Below, in pieces: positions 1 through 10,040 of a DNA stretch of 64,000 nucleotides (the stretch's first letter is position 1; the number at the start of each line of letters is the position of its first letter). The notes under the pieces were generated by a model. It was not told the DNA's origin, searched no databases, and saw nothing but the letters and a program-made list of their open reading frames with translations. The position numbers and the translations under genes are program-made. Origin of the DNA: Adineta vaga (taxonomy: Eukaryota > Rotifera); the NCBI GenBank assembly GCA_021613535.1, contig CP075494.1, forward strand, positions 4,650,001-4,714,000, in the 5' to 3' direction.

Positions 1-208
1 TTTGTTTTGTTACCATTTCATTTTCGTTTTCCTTCTCTACTTTTCCATAATGTATTTTCGGTTCAGTTCCACCACCAAGAAAACTCGGAACTGCAATCGG
101 CTGCTGATTAATAAATTCTCCTTCATTGTCAACATAACCAGGTAGATGATTAATCTGATCCTGTGCTGGAAAGACTTGTCCATTGAATTTTTCTTTACCA
201 TTCGCCAT
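1..208 (-). CDS. Partial hypothetical protein (N-terminal part)
   Basis: A minus-strand frame starts at the ATG at 208-206 and stays open to the window edge, giving 69 residues before it runs off. The peptide begins MANGKEKFNGQVFPAQDQ and is hydrophilic, with no signal peptide or membrane segment. It contains a Gly-rich patch (SFLGGGTEP, about residues 42-50) and a charged tail. I do not recognise a family. The frame is supported only by its openness and balanced amino-acid composition, so it could be a first exon whose donor lies outside the window. Confidence 0.5.
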   Translation of the reverse strand, partial: MANGKEKFNGQVFPAQDQINHLPGYVDNEGEFINQQPIAVPSFLGGGTEPKIHYGKVEKENENEMVTKQ

Positions 209-1114
209 AGTTGCTTTTATTTCATAAAATTGAAATATTTAGTTCATTACCATTGAATGCATTCATTTATATAGTTTGCTATTCTTGTAGCAGAATGTAC
301 TCATTCTTTCTCGTTCTGCGAGAACGTTTACGTACGATGGTTCATCTAAGTTACTTATTTACTATCGTACTTTGCGTGTGCTGCATGGAAAGGAAAAAAA
401 CAATTTACTGATGTATTTCAAGTGGAAAAGGATGAGAAAATAAAGTGTGTGAACTCCTCGTACGCTTTTATGAAAAATACTAAAACGTTTTATTGAATCA
501 ATCGTTTTTCTATACATCTGCACGAACTGTTTCATTTAGTACATAGTGACAACATATTTTTTTAACCTGTCAAGTGTTCTTGAAATATATACTGTGGTAC
601 TGATCAACAGAAATACAAAATATATGCGTACAAAGTATTATAAAGAACGTGTGAATTGAGGGTATTTTTTCATGTATAATGAAATTGTATTTATGATACT
701 TCTCACATGGTGAATATTGGTTATATATATTATTCATTTACTTTTGTGTGGATATGCTTGTTTAGAGGACTTCTATACTCTGTGTTGAATGAAGAATTAG
801 AAAGATATCTTTTTTTTGTCCTCTCTCTCGTTCTTTGAAACTGACAAAGTTTAGTTGTTGCAACACAATCATAAACTCGAAAAATATGCGCTTACAACAA
901 TCATCCCACAGTATGTTTTGTTGTTTTATCGTCATATCAAAGTCAGTAACTAACAATAATTCTTATCTATCATTTAATGACATAATTTTGTATGATGATG
1001 GTGCAATACAAAGACGTCATACAAAAAATAGTATAAGAAGGTGTTGTCTCTCGTTTTTACGCATAAACCTTTGTTCTTGGCTCAGATCCTATTATTTACA
1101 AATAAAATATTATC
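209..1114. other. Intergenic, no gene seen
   Basis: AT-rich spacer between the divergent partial gene on the left and the Ly6-like gene on the right. Open frames here are short, start at non-ATG codons and show no protein-like composition. Both promoters should lie here, but I see no convincing TATA box. Confidence 0.6.
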
Positions 1115-1967
1115 ATGATGAACATTTCATACGTTGTTTTATCAATTTTAATTATATCCATCGGTGAGAATATGAAAAGAATACTGATGAAAGAACTACT
1201 AAATGTTTCTTATAGGTATTAGTGAATGTAGTAATGAAACATCGATTGTGCCTAGTGAACGTGTTGCTTCAAATTGCTATTTTTGTTCAAATTGTCCACG
1301 ACCATTCAATCCATATGCTTCCACTGTTAGTCAAGTTTATTCATCTACAGGATGGTGTACTGTAAGTTTATTGATTTGCATGTATATAGCAACATATTGA
1401 ATAATAAATTTATTTCTAGATGATGAGCAGAGATAGTTCACCTGATGGCGTTTATACTCGAGGTGTTGCTGTACCTGGTCTTTGTACTTATAATGGATGT
1501 GCGTGGAGGATGTACAACGGAGTTAATACATGGATTTGTTGTTGTAATCAAAATTTATGTAATGGAGCATCCATCGCTACTACAACTTATAGACCTGCTG
1601 GTAACACATGTCACTTCTGTTCAACGTGTCCATTACCATTTAATCGATATAGTTCATTAGTTCGTGATACTTATTCTCCAAATGGTTGGTGCACTGTGAG
1701 TGTGTTACTTTCTATTGTTTCTCAAATAAGATTTCTTTGTAGAAAATGAGTACGTCAAGTTCACCCAATGCTATTGCCACTCGTGGTGCTGATCCAGGTG
1801 TTTGCGCTTATAGCGGATGTTCGTGGAAAACGTACAACGGAGTTAATACATATATTTGTTGCTGTCGAACATATCATTGTAATACTGGTATGTCTACAAA
1901 AAAATCAACGATTGGTTTATTAAGTGCCGCATTAACGATGATGTTCGTTGCTCGTAAACATCTTTAA
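1115..1967 (+). CDS. Secreted/GPI-type protein with two Ly6-like (three-finger, LU) domains
   Basis: Four exons join cleanly: 1115-1163, 1216-1361, 1420-1695 and 1743-1967 (231 aa). Exon 1 encodes a hydrophobic signal peptide (MMNISYVVLSILIISIG). Two homologous Cys-rich units follow. Each opens with CxxCxxCPxPFN, reaches GWCT, and ends with PGxCxYxGCxW, YNGVNT and a CCC-x(4-5)-CN terminus typical of LU/Ly6 domains. The C-terminus is hydrophobic (LLSAALTMMFVA), as in a GPI-attachment signal. An intron interrupts each unit just after GWCT in phase 0, so the gene grew by duplicating a unit together with its intron. Ly6 proteins are usually cell-surface or secreted ligands or modulators. The partner here is unknown; fold confidence is fair. 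Confidence 0.78.
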
Positions 1968-2388
1968 TCATTCTTTATTCTTATATGCTTTTGCATCAGG
2001 TGATTTTTTAATCTAACAATTATAAGTAAATTATTTAAAAAATAAATTAATTATCAGAAAAAGGAACATAACTTTCCGTATTAGATTTAAGATGAAATAA
2101 TGACATGAATATCAAAGTTATAAATAACTCGCTTTAAACTGAGAAGGATTATGATAAAATACGATAGTTATATAGTGAAAAATTCTGGTTGTATGCATTG
2201 CCATAAACTGACTCATTTCACTGTAGTTTATCGTCGCAGAAAGAAGAATTGAGTTACATATTCGTTTCTTTCGATGAAATAATCGTATTTTATTATCAAA
2301 TTTATCGTCTTATTCACATATCAGAGAAAATATCGAAGTAATACGATATAAATTCTAGCATTTAATATGAGATTAATCAATTTCGAAA
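1968..2388. other. Intergenic, no gene seen
   Basis: AT-rich 3' flank of the Ly6-like gene and 5' flank of the next frame. I see no coding signal or structured repeat. Confidence 0.5.
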
Positions 2389-2820
2389 ATGTTCTATACA
2401 AAAACTGATCAAACCAATAAAACAATACATTCGAATGATACGCAGAAGATTATTGATTATTTAAATCATGTCTTTCATTGTATTGATTATGATATCGATT
2501 GCTCAATTTTATCCAATGAAGATCAACATTTTCTATTCTATTTAGCTCTTAATTTAAGTCCAGATTTATTAATTGGAAAAGTTTTCTTTCCACACGAGAA
2601 ATTATCTAATCATCTCAAAGAACGATTTTATCAAATGAATCAAATTGGTTGCTCAACAATAATTCCATCATCGATTATTATCTCAGGACGAGCATGTCAA
2701 ATAAAACGTATCTTTATTTTCGAAGAAAAATGGTTAAATGAATATTATCTCGAACCAATAATTCGACTTCAGCAACAACAATACAAAGAATCAAAGAAAT
2801 CTTGTTTAATTAATACATGA
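2389..2820 (+). CDS. Hypothetical protein, 143 aa
   Basis: A single open frame with an ATG start and no obvious intron. The product is soluble, rich in Asn, Ile and Leu, without a signal peptide or membrane helix. A central stretch (DQHFLFYLALNLSPDLLIG, about residues 45-63) looks helical; the C-terminal third is basic with a short Gln run. I do not recognise a family. Codon use and length make it more likely real than chance, but it could be one exon of a larger gene or a relic of one. Confidence 0.4.
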   Translation: MFYTKTDQTNKTIHSNDTQKIIDYLNHVFHCIDYDIDCSILSNEDQHFLFYLALNLSPDLLIGKVFFPHEKLSNHLKERFYQMNQIGCSTIIPSSIIISGRACQIKRIFIFEEKWLNEYYLEPIIRLQQQQYKESKKSCLINT

Positions 2821-4039
2821 TAGATCTATACATATATAAAAATTGATTTTTTGCATCTAAATATGAGAAAAAACAACTGATGTCATGCGAACTGCTGTTG
2901 AGAATAAATTTTTCGATGTTGTAAGATATTCTATACTATAAATTCAACGAAAAACAAACTGATTTTTTAATTAAGTATTAAAGGAAGCGTTACTCATCTC
3001 TCTAAATTAGTCATAGTTGGAAAAATTAATCGTGATTACCAATTAACTATAAAAAGCTTACAAAACTGAAAAAAATTCTAGTCAACGTTTTCTAATTCAA
3101 TCAAACATTGCAACTGAAATCTACAGTGAATATAGAGTAAATATCCGTCTTTTTAATTTCATTATTAAAATACATCCGACCAAACACAAACAAACGGACA
3201 TAACGATCAATGCAGGTGTAACGAGCAACATACCATATTTTTATCTATAGTACGGAATATCTCATTTATTTTGTTACGATAATCACTCGATTTCTTGAAT
3301 AGTTCTTGCATTATTTGGTCTAAACTTTACTACTCTAAGTAAATATTGATTAAATTCATTATGCTGGATAAAAAGTTCATTGTTGCTTTAGATTTATCAA
3401 CATTGATAATAGAAATAATTAATGTAAAGCATTACTTGTGTTAAAAAATATTTCGTATGAAAATACCAACTATGTATAAAAAAACCTAATATTACATTTT
3501 CAAAGCCAATATTTCGCTTTCCACAAAATGAATCAGTACCAAATAATTCTACTGATATTCTCGTCGAACGGAATAATAAAATTAGTTTAGTCGATCAATC
3601 GATGATGTTACTTTAATATTGAGTTATTTCGATTTAAACAAGTTTCCGACAACAATCAAGCAACAAAGTGACGCATATTTATAACTGTTTCAAGCTTATT
3701 CAAGTGTTGATATATGTTCAAAGGTTCCGGATACTGGGAAATCCTTTAACTGGGTGCGTCAGTGCGAATTTGTTATCTTTAGATAAGATAGTAATGAAAG
3801 TAAATCCTTTACTTTTTTACTCTTACTGTCTAAATCTGATTGACATTTAGATTTCATCTATCTCATTGCTACGAAATAGACTGCTTTGACTTTTTGTTTG
3901 CTTTATTGTTTTTACGTTTTTCTTTTGACAACGGCAATTGAAGAACTATCAAAAATGTGTAGGATGGATAAGAATATAGGAACTCTGTTACTCTTCGAGA
4001 TGATTGTTTATATTAAGTCTTTTTATTGATATCTCATTT
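2821..4039. other. Intergenic; one coding-looking fragment at 3506-3616
   Basis: Mostly AT-rich with no gene. A 37-codon plus-strand frame at 3506-3616 follows an AG and reads like protein (FPQNESVPNNSTDILVERN, ending SMMLL-stop). It has no start and no joinable upstream exon that I can find, so it may be a relic terminal exon. The rest, including the open frame near 3670-3850, looks like noise. Confidence 0.35.
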
Positions 4040-4676
4040 CTACAATATGATATTCAAATTGTCCATAGTAAAATGCGTTGCATCGCAGTAATTGTTACAA
4101 GTCGAGTTGAAATAGATGGTATCGATGCTGGACCAATTGAGATCAACATATGTCTTGGTCTGTGTAAATAGTGATATTGTTTTCCGATATAAAATGTCCC
4201 CTAATCTGGTACCTGTTATAGCCAATGAGATGCTCTCATTCCAAGCAGCACATGAATAAAACGAATTGATTGTAAATGGATAGCCAGATACACTTGAAAT
4301 AGACATTGGATTACCATATCCATTAAAAGCAAGATATTTGGGACTAACTACACCTGAGGTATATCCAGTATAATGGGTCATATAGTCAATAACATTCAAA
4401 ACTAGACCATTTTGCCAACTTAAACCGCCATAATTGTATGGTATTGCTACTCCTCCGGTACTCGTTGAATTGATTATATCATCAAAATTTAGTATTACAC
4501 TTTGTTTAGGCACGACTGTAGATAGAAACGAAAAATATCAATTGAATATAAAATACTGATGTATCATTTGGATTCAACTAATTCGAGATTTCATTATAAA
4601 AACTAATTATATCTAACGGATGTTTAGCACAAACGACTGAGAATAGACAAGTGATAATACTAATGACTTGGTGCAT
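4040..4676 (-). CDS. Secreted beta-sandwich-type protein with FDD...YGGLxW motif
   Basis: The main exon (4515-4040) encodes NFDDI, then PYNYGGLSW about 20 residues later, SGVVSPKYLAFN, FTINSFYSCAAWN and a C-terminal VDLNWSSIDTIYF. I know this pattern from fungal and oomycete secreted proteins and from PEP-CTERM-anchored bacterial proteins; its function is unknown. No ATG opens this exon. An upstream minus-strand exon at 4676-4631 gives a signal-peptide-like MHQVISIITCLFSVVF and joins in phase 1 across a 115 bp intron, giving 173 aa. That donor (GTGCTA) is weak, so the 5' join is tentative. Three Cys in the C-terminal half may form disulfides. Origin by transfer from fungi or oomycetes is possible but not shown. 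Confidence 0.6.
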
Positions 4677-5063
4677 CGATTATCTTTCTGAATGATAAAT
4701 ATGCGGAATTAAGCAGTTAGAAACGTCTCAAATAATCTTAATATAATTATCAATGGGAACGAATAGCAGATGATGTCAAATCACATTTTCATACTGAATA
4801 GGCAAAAAAAATCATATCAGTGACTCATTCAGGTCATTTTTCGGATATTAATATGAGACTCACATCTTCACCGTTAAGATCTATTGAGTATTCAACTGAG
4901 AGTGAAATGATTTAAAACATTTTCTTATATATCACAATTCATATGTCAAAGAAGATATGAGATTCGTATTTCTCTAGGAGAATAATACAAATACAAAGAA
5001 ATCTAACAAACAAAAACATCTGTCAAAAACAAAACGTAAAGAGTATTCGATTTGTAAATAAGC
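4677..5063. other. Intergenic, no gene seen
   Basis: Spacer between two minus-strand genes: 5' flank of the beta-sandwich gene and 3' flank of the small heat-shock gene. No coding signal. Confidence 0.5.
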
Positions 5064-5978
5064 TCAGTTGTTTGGTATGTATTCAGCATATGGTGCTTCG
5101 ATTCGTAAATGTCCATCATGTGTTAAATGTGACTGTAAATGATCTGTTTGTGTACCCGGTGGAAGTGTAATTGATTTATAAAAGTAAGTTTTTTCCAAAT
5201 TTCGATCAGCGAGTGATAGATGTTCGCCTTGTATAATCAGATCATTATTCTTAACAGATACTTTAATCTGTTCTGGACGATAATTTTTCATTGGTAAAGA
5301 TAATTCTAATTTCTTCTTTTGTCCTTCGGTATCAGCAACTTTTGGTGTGAAAGCGGATGTATGAAAATGATGATAATTGAAGGATTGATCACGATGTTGA
5401 CCGTACGGAAGTAGATGATGACTATCATTTGTTGTTGATGATGTAGATTCAAGATAACGTTGTTTATGTTCATGATTATGTAGTGGTATGTCCACAATTA
5501 AAAAATTATTTGGTAATACATACGATACCAAATGATCAGCATCTAGAAATATTCAAATGAAGATTTTTTCAACATTGTTTTTACACATCTTACCGGCATG
5601 TTCATAAACAGATTCAGGTAAATCGTACATTTTTCGTTCGTTATCATTTTTACTATTGTTCTGATGATGTTTCTTTTTTGCTTCAATAACTAAAAGACGA
5701 CCTTCAATTGTCGTTTTTATAGTCTCTGGATCAAAATCAGAAATATCGAGTTTAACGCGATATTTATCTTCATTTGGTGGTAGTTCTAATGCTGGTGCAA
5801 TTTTTTCTTCATACACTGCTTGACGTTTTGGTTGCTTAATCCAACGAAGTGATGCTGATGTATTTGAATTTGAATCTCTCCATGGATCAAACAAATCGAA
5901 ATCATCTCCAAAAGCATCAGAATCGAGTTTTTTATCATGTGAACTACGACGATAGCGATTCACGGGTACTGATGACAT
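5064..5978 (-). CDS. Small heat-shock protein with two alpha-crystallin domains
   Basis: Two exons, 5978-5594 and 5542-5064, join across a 51 bp intron in phase 1 to give 287 aa. Small heat-shock proteins are ATP-independent chaperones that hold unfolding proteins. After a charged N-terminal arm, the first alpha-crystallin-like segment (about residues 70-105) reads KYRVKLDISDFDPETIK and then LLVIEAKKKHHQ. The second is fuller (about residues 205-275): LELSLPMKNYRPEQIKVSV, DLIIQGEHLS, ITLPPGTQTD, and a closing DGHLRIEAP, which matches the family's G-x-L box. A His-rich linker separates the two. Most animal members have one domain; the double form recalls flatworm Tsp36-type proteins. First-domain homology is clear only in its first half, as the intron falls where the C-terminal strands should be. 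Confidence 0.85.
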
Positions 5979-7081
5979 CGTTATTTGATTAAATCTAGAC
6001 TAAGAAAAAAAGAAGATAGAATTTCGTGTTTCTTTTTTCTTCTACGTCTGAAAAAAGTCATATAAAATCAGATCAAAGTGCGAGATTGTGTATAAAAATT
6101 AAACTAGGTTATTTTACTTTATTTTCATGAACAAAGTGAAAGATGACCTGCAAGTATGATAAATAGACCAGCCAATCGAATAGAAAACGTGAAGGAGGGA
6201 GGAAGGCAATAATTGTATACATTAACATAAAAATGAACGATCGGAGCGAGATGTCGCTTCGAAATGTGCCGAAAATAGAACACCCCACACGTTCATCCTC
6301 ACTTTCAAATTTTCTTTCAAAGATTTTTTATTTTAATAAATGCAAACAATAATCTTCAAACGATGATCATCATTATTTCTATCTTATTTTTCATTATGAT
6401 CAATGAATGAGTAAATAAAGATACGGAGGAGAATCAAATAATTCATTTCATCATCTTCACCATGATGCTCATTCAAAGGTGAATAAACATGTGTATGGTG
6501 GTCTTTTTCTCACTAATGAATCAGAATAATAAACATTCTTCGATTGACATAAAAACAGAAGAGAAAAAACAAAGAAATTGATCGTAACTATAGCGTACAA
6601 ATTGTACACACCAAACGAAATTTTCATGATATGTACTCGAATTGCATCATTCTTTTCGTTCTTATTCTATAATTTCTATCGCAACGAATAAGAGAAAAAC
6701 AGGAACGACTATTTTGCATTTATAGACTAACACGGTGAATAACAAACATACTGATGAAATCAACAAAACTCCTACGAAATATATAAATTGATTGATTTCT
6801 TATATAAATAATAACACATTGCATCAGCTTTTTAAAATCAATACAATTCATTATTGATATATATTTTCTTACTGACTTTGTAAGTGTATGTTATTTGAAA
6901 CTTTTGTTTTTCTCTCCCATCAAACATATCTACTATAATCATTCATATTTTTTTGACGCCCTCTCTCTCTCTCTCTCTCTCTTACAGACATGGATGTCTA
7001 AACTGAAGATAATGACAAATTTTAATCAATAATTGACTTCTAGATTAATATATTTTAGATAACAAAATAAATTCAAGCACT
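5979..7081. other. Intergenic between divergent genes; (CT)11 tract
   Basis: Shared upstream region of the heat-shock gene (leftward) and the tryptophan dioxygenase gene (rightward). A perfect CT microsatellite runs from 6961 to 6982 and is followed by TTACAG, which could act as a 3' splice site for a 5' leader exon of the dioxygenase gene. I looked for heat-shock elements near 6010-6050 and found only imperfect GAA/TTC triplets with wrong spacing. Confidence 0.5.
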
Positions 7082-8740
7082 ATGTCTTGTCCATATGCAC
7101 AATTTATTTTCGATAATACAAAAGCCAATCACAGTCAAAATGGATTGACAGTAGTAGCAACTGAGAACAACAATCATGATGATCGAAGAAAAAAAGAAAC
7201 ATTAGATTATGCAACATATTTACGTACGGATATACTTTTAACTGCATTAAAATGTCATAGTCATACAGATCATTTGGATGCTAATAGTCCACCTATTCAT
7301 GACGAGCATTTCTTCATTCTAATTCATCAAGGTAATCGATAAATAGAAACTAATTCTTTAGAGAGAATTCTGTTTATTCTTTTCTTTAGTATTTGAATTA
7401 TGGTTTAAACAAATTTTATTCGAACTTGATTCAATTCGAGAAATCTTTATTGATTCTAATCATGTGATGACATCGATGTTTAATATCAATTTACGATTAA
7501 AACGATTAGTTAAAATTTTTCATGTCTTAGTTGATCAATTTGAATTATTGGAAACAATGACACCAATTGAATTTCTTGAATTTCGTACTTATTTATCATC
7601 TGGTAGTGGATTTCAAAGTCTTCAATTTCGTATTATTGAAATTAAACTTGGTTTAACCGATTCATTCCGAAATATTTATAAAACAAAATATTTCACTGAT
7701 ACAATGTTTAAAGATGAACAATCTATTGAATTAAAAAATGCACTCAATGAAGAATCATTGTTAATTCGAATTGAAGTAAAAGTTTTTCGTTTGTATACAC
7801 TTTATCTATATCATTGTTTTTCCCATTAATATAGAGATGGTTAGAACATATCTATGATAGTATGTCATTCAATTTTCTTAGTGTATTTACATCATCTGTT
7901 GAAAGTTTAATTGAACATGAAAAAAAACAAAAACTTACGGTAAGAGATGATTGAGATTTTACAGAAAGAATATATATATATGTGAATTTTCTATTGGATA
8001 GAATGGTATCGATATTGAAACTATCGAACGAGACGCGGAAACAGCGAAGCGAAAGTTTGCAAGTATGATTGATCCAATTGAATATGAAACATTATTAAAG
8101 AATAATGAACGTCGAATAAGTCATAAGGCAATGTTAAGTGCATTAATGATTTCTCTGTATCATCAACAAACATGTTTTCAACAATCTTATCAAATGCTTC
8201 ATTTACTTATGGATGTCGATGCTCAAATGATTAATTGGCGTCGTATGTATTTAATTTTTTCATGATGTTTAAAAATTCTATTTTTAAATCATAGATCAAC
8301 ATATTCTTTTGGTTCAACGTCAAATCGGACGTAAACCAGGTACAGGTGGTACTGATGGAATCTTTTATCTTCAACAAACAATCACGTAAATATAAAGCAC
8401 ATTGTTTGAGAAGTATTTTTAAGAAATAATTTAATATTATTTTCTTTTTAGGAATAAATATCAAGTCTTCATTGATTTGTTCAATGTTTCAACGTATTTA
8501 ATTCCTCAAAGATTTTTACCTACATTTACCGATAAATTGATCGAACCAACACGATCGCTATCTTCATTTACAGTTGATTATCAACGAGAAATCTCAATAT
8601 TGAAGTATCATCAATCATCTGTAAAACAAGATGAAACTGAAGAAATTTCAATAAAATATGAACAAATTATTTATTTAATTATATTTATTATAGGATGTAT
8701 ATTTGCTATATTATCATCTTTGTTCAAATTGTTTAATTAA
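7082..8740 (+). CDS. TDO2: Tryptophan 2,3-dioxygenase with C-terminal membrane tail
   Basis: Six exons (7082-7331, 7390-7775, 7835-7939, 8002-8242, 8295-8385, 8452-8740) give 453 aa. The enzyme opens the indole ring of L-tryptophan to N-formylkynurenine, the first step of the kynurenine pathway, as a cytosolic haem tetramer. Landmarks: HDEHFFILIHQVFELWFKQ with the distal His, LETMTPIEFLEFRTYL with the substrate-carboxylate Arg, SGFQSLQFR, the proximal haem His in WRHQH, and GTGG, whose Thr lies 14 residues after that His as in known enzymes. YLIPQR closes the catalytic core. About 60 extra residues follow, ending in a strongly hydrophobic helix (IIYLIIFIIGCIFAILSSLF) three residues before the stop. 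That makes a predicted tail anchor, which is odd for this family. AATAAA at 8779-8784 is a plausible polyadenylation signal. Confidence 0.92.
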
Positions 8741-9118
8741 AAACAGCTTGTATCGTTTTTAGGATCATTTTTATATCTAATAAATCTTTTTCACTGATTT
8801 ACATACAAAAACTAGTATGTTGTCAGTTGTTGATAATAAAAATAAGAAAACAAACTCATGAAAATAGTTGTTATCTTTGTGAAAACGTAAGAATCTTCTG
8901 TCAGATTTTAAATTTGGAAAAACTTACTTTATATTTTATAATATGAAAAATCTGACCTGCTCTCATATGTCTTTTTATGGATTATGAACTATTAACAGCT
9001 GTTATACAAAATTTTATATAAAACACGAAACTCGGTTGAATTGTATACTCATTCAAACGAATGTCTATATTAATGAAACATTTGTTTTCTCGGTTATAAT
9101 AATATAACAAAAGTTTTT
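8741..9118. other. Intergenic between convergent genes
   Basis: 3' flank of the dioxygenase gene (with AATAAA at 8779) and of the small secreted gene on the other strand. No coding signal. Confidence 0.55.
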
Positions 9119-9424
9119 TTATGATTTTGCACGATATTTATCCATGACTGCATCTAATAATTCATTGGTAATCGCCGAATTTACTTTTTGAAGACAACTT
9201 AAAAGATGCTCTTTTTTTGCATGTACTTGAGCTGCTGTTGGTTCTGAGCCTTGAGGAGCGGGTTGAACATCGTTGAAACAAGCAATGAACTGCTCTGGTA
9301 GAATACCTAATTCACTTGCGACTTTAGCTACCGGACGTTTGGGATCATTTTTTAAGAGAGGAGGCCCAGCTACAGCAGCTAAGATGACGAATGCAGCGAT
9401 TAAAAGATAAAGACACAATTTCAT
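9119..9424 (-). CDS. Small secreted two-cysteine protein, bacterial-looking
   Basis: Intronless, 101 aa, ATG at 9424. Residues 1-19 form a clear signal peptide (LYLLIAAFVILAAVAG). The mature part contains DPKRPVAKVASELGILPEQF, a Cys in FIACFNDV, PTAAQ, a second Cys in LLSCLQ and a closing NELLDAVMDKYR. From memory this closely resembles small periplasmic proteins of proteobacteria with the same order of motifs (LG-x-PEQF-x-ACF, LLPCLQKAN, LDAVMDxYR), whose function is unknown. The absence of introns fits acquisition by transfer, with a eukaryotic TATA box now in front. The two Cys could form a disulfide. Secreted location is well supported; bacterial origin is inference. Confidence 0.75.
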   Translation of the reverse strand: MKLCLYLLIAAFVILAAVAGPPLLKNDPKRPVAKVASELGILPEQFIACFNDVQPAPQGSEPTAAQVHAKKEHLLSCLQKVNSAITNELLDAVMDKYRAKS

Positions 9425-9506
9425 TTTGTCGTCGTTAATCGTGAATTGATTCTGTTTTGGTGATTGATATGTGTTTGTATCGTGTTCTGTTCGTCTATGC
9501 AGTCCC

Positions 9507-9514
9507 TTTATATA
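9507..9514 (-). promoter_or_regulatory. TATA box of the small secreted protein gene
   Basis: TATATAAA on the minus strand, 83 bp upstream of the ATG at 9424 and followed by GGG. Spacing fits a leader of roughly 50 nt. Confidence 0.55.
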
Positions 9515-10040
9515 TGAAATGAAGGTAGTTTATTACTCATTTTATTTTAATTCTGTTGCTACTGTATTGTTCACTTGCATATGTACAGGTAGAGAGAAAG
9601 GAAATGTAGTTCTATGAAAATTTTTATTGACAGAAGCAGAAAGCCTTTCACCAAGTGCATATATATAGATTAAAAGCGAAGTCATGCGCGTGCATTTTCA
9701 TGACATAAAGCGCTTAAAGTACATCGAAAATAAGCATATTTTTAAGGCGTCATTATTTTCTTATTCAATATGCATTGAAAATTAAGATTTATTATGCTCG
9801 TAGACATAGAAAAATATATTTAGGATCATAGCAGGCCTGTGTTTAAGTATAATAAATATTAATCGTTTTCAATCTGATCCCTACAATTTGTACCCACACC
9901 CTCAAGATATTTAATAAATGTTCTAAATAAAAATTGTTCTTTTTTTAAATATATTTCATTCATCTGAAGAGTTCAAAGAACACAAAAGTACGTCATGAAT
10001 GATGTAGAAGATGTCAAAGAGTATGAGTGGATAAAAAGTG
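9515..10040. other. Intergenic, no gene seen
   Basis: AT-rich spacer between two minus-strand genes. The open frame at 9956-10204 merely overlaps the last exon and intron of the GPCR gene to its right. Confidence 0.5.

Noticed and set aside
835-1167. 110-residue plus-strand frame before the Ly6-like gene
   Set aside because: Non-ATG start, overlaps the signal-peptide exon in another frame, and no family likeness.
6005-6060. Heat-shock element upstream of the small heat-shock gene
   Set aside because: GAA and TTC triplets occur but not with nTTCnnGAAn spacing; AT-rich background gives such triplets by chance.
8295-8385. Loss of the TDO haem ligand (Gln where mammalian TDO has the His of MVHRM)
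   Set aside because: The proximal haem His is the earlier one, in WRxxH, 14 residues before the conserved Thr; that residue is present.
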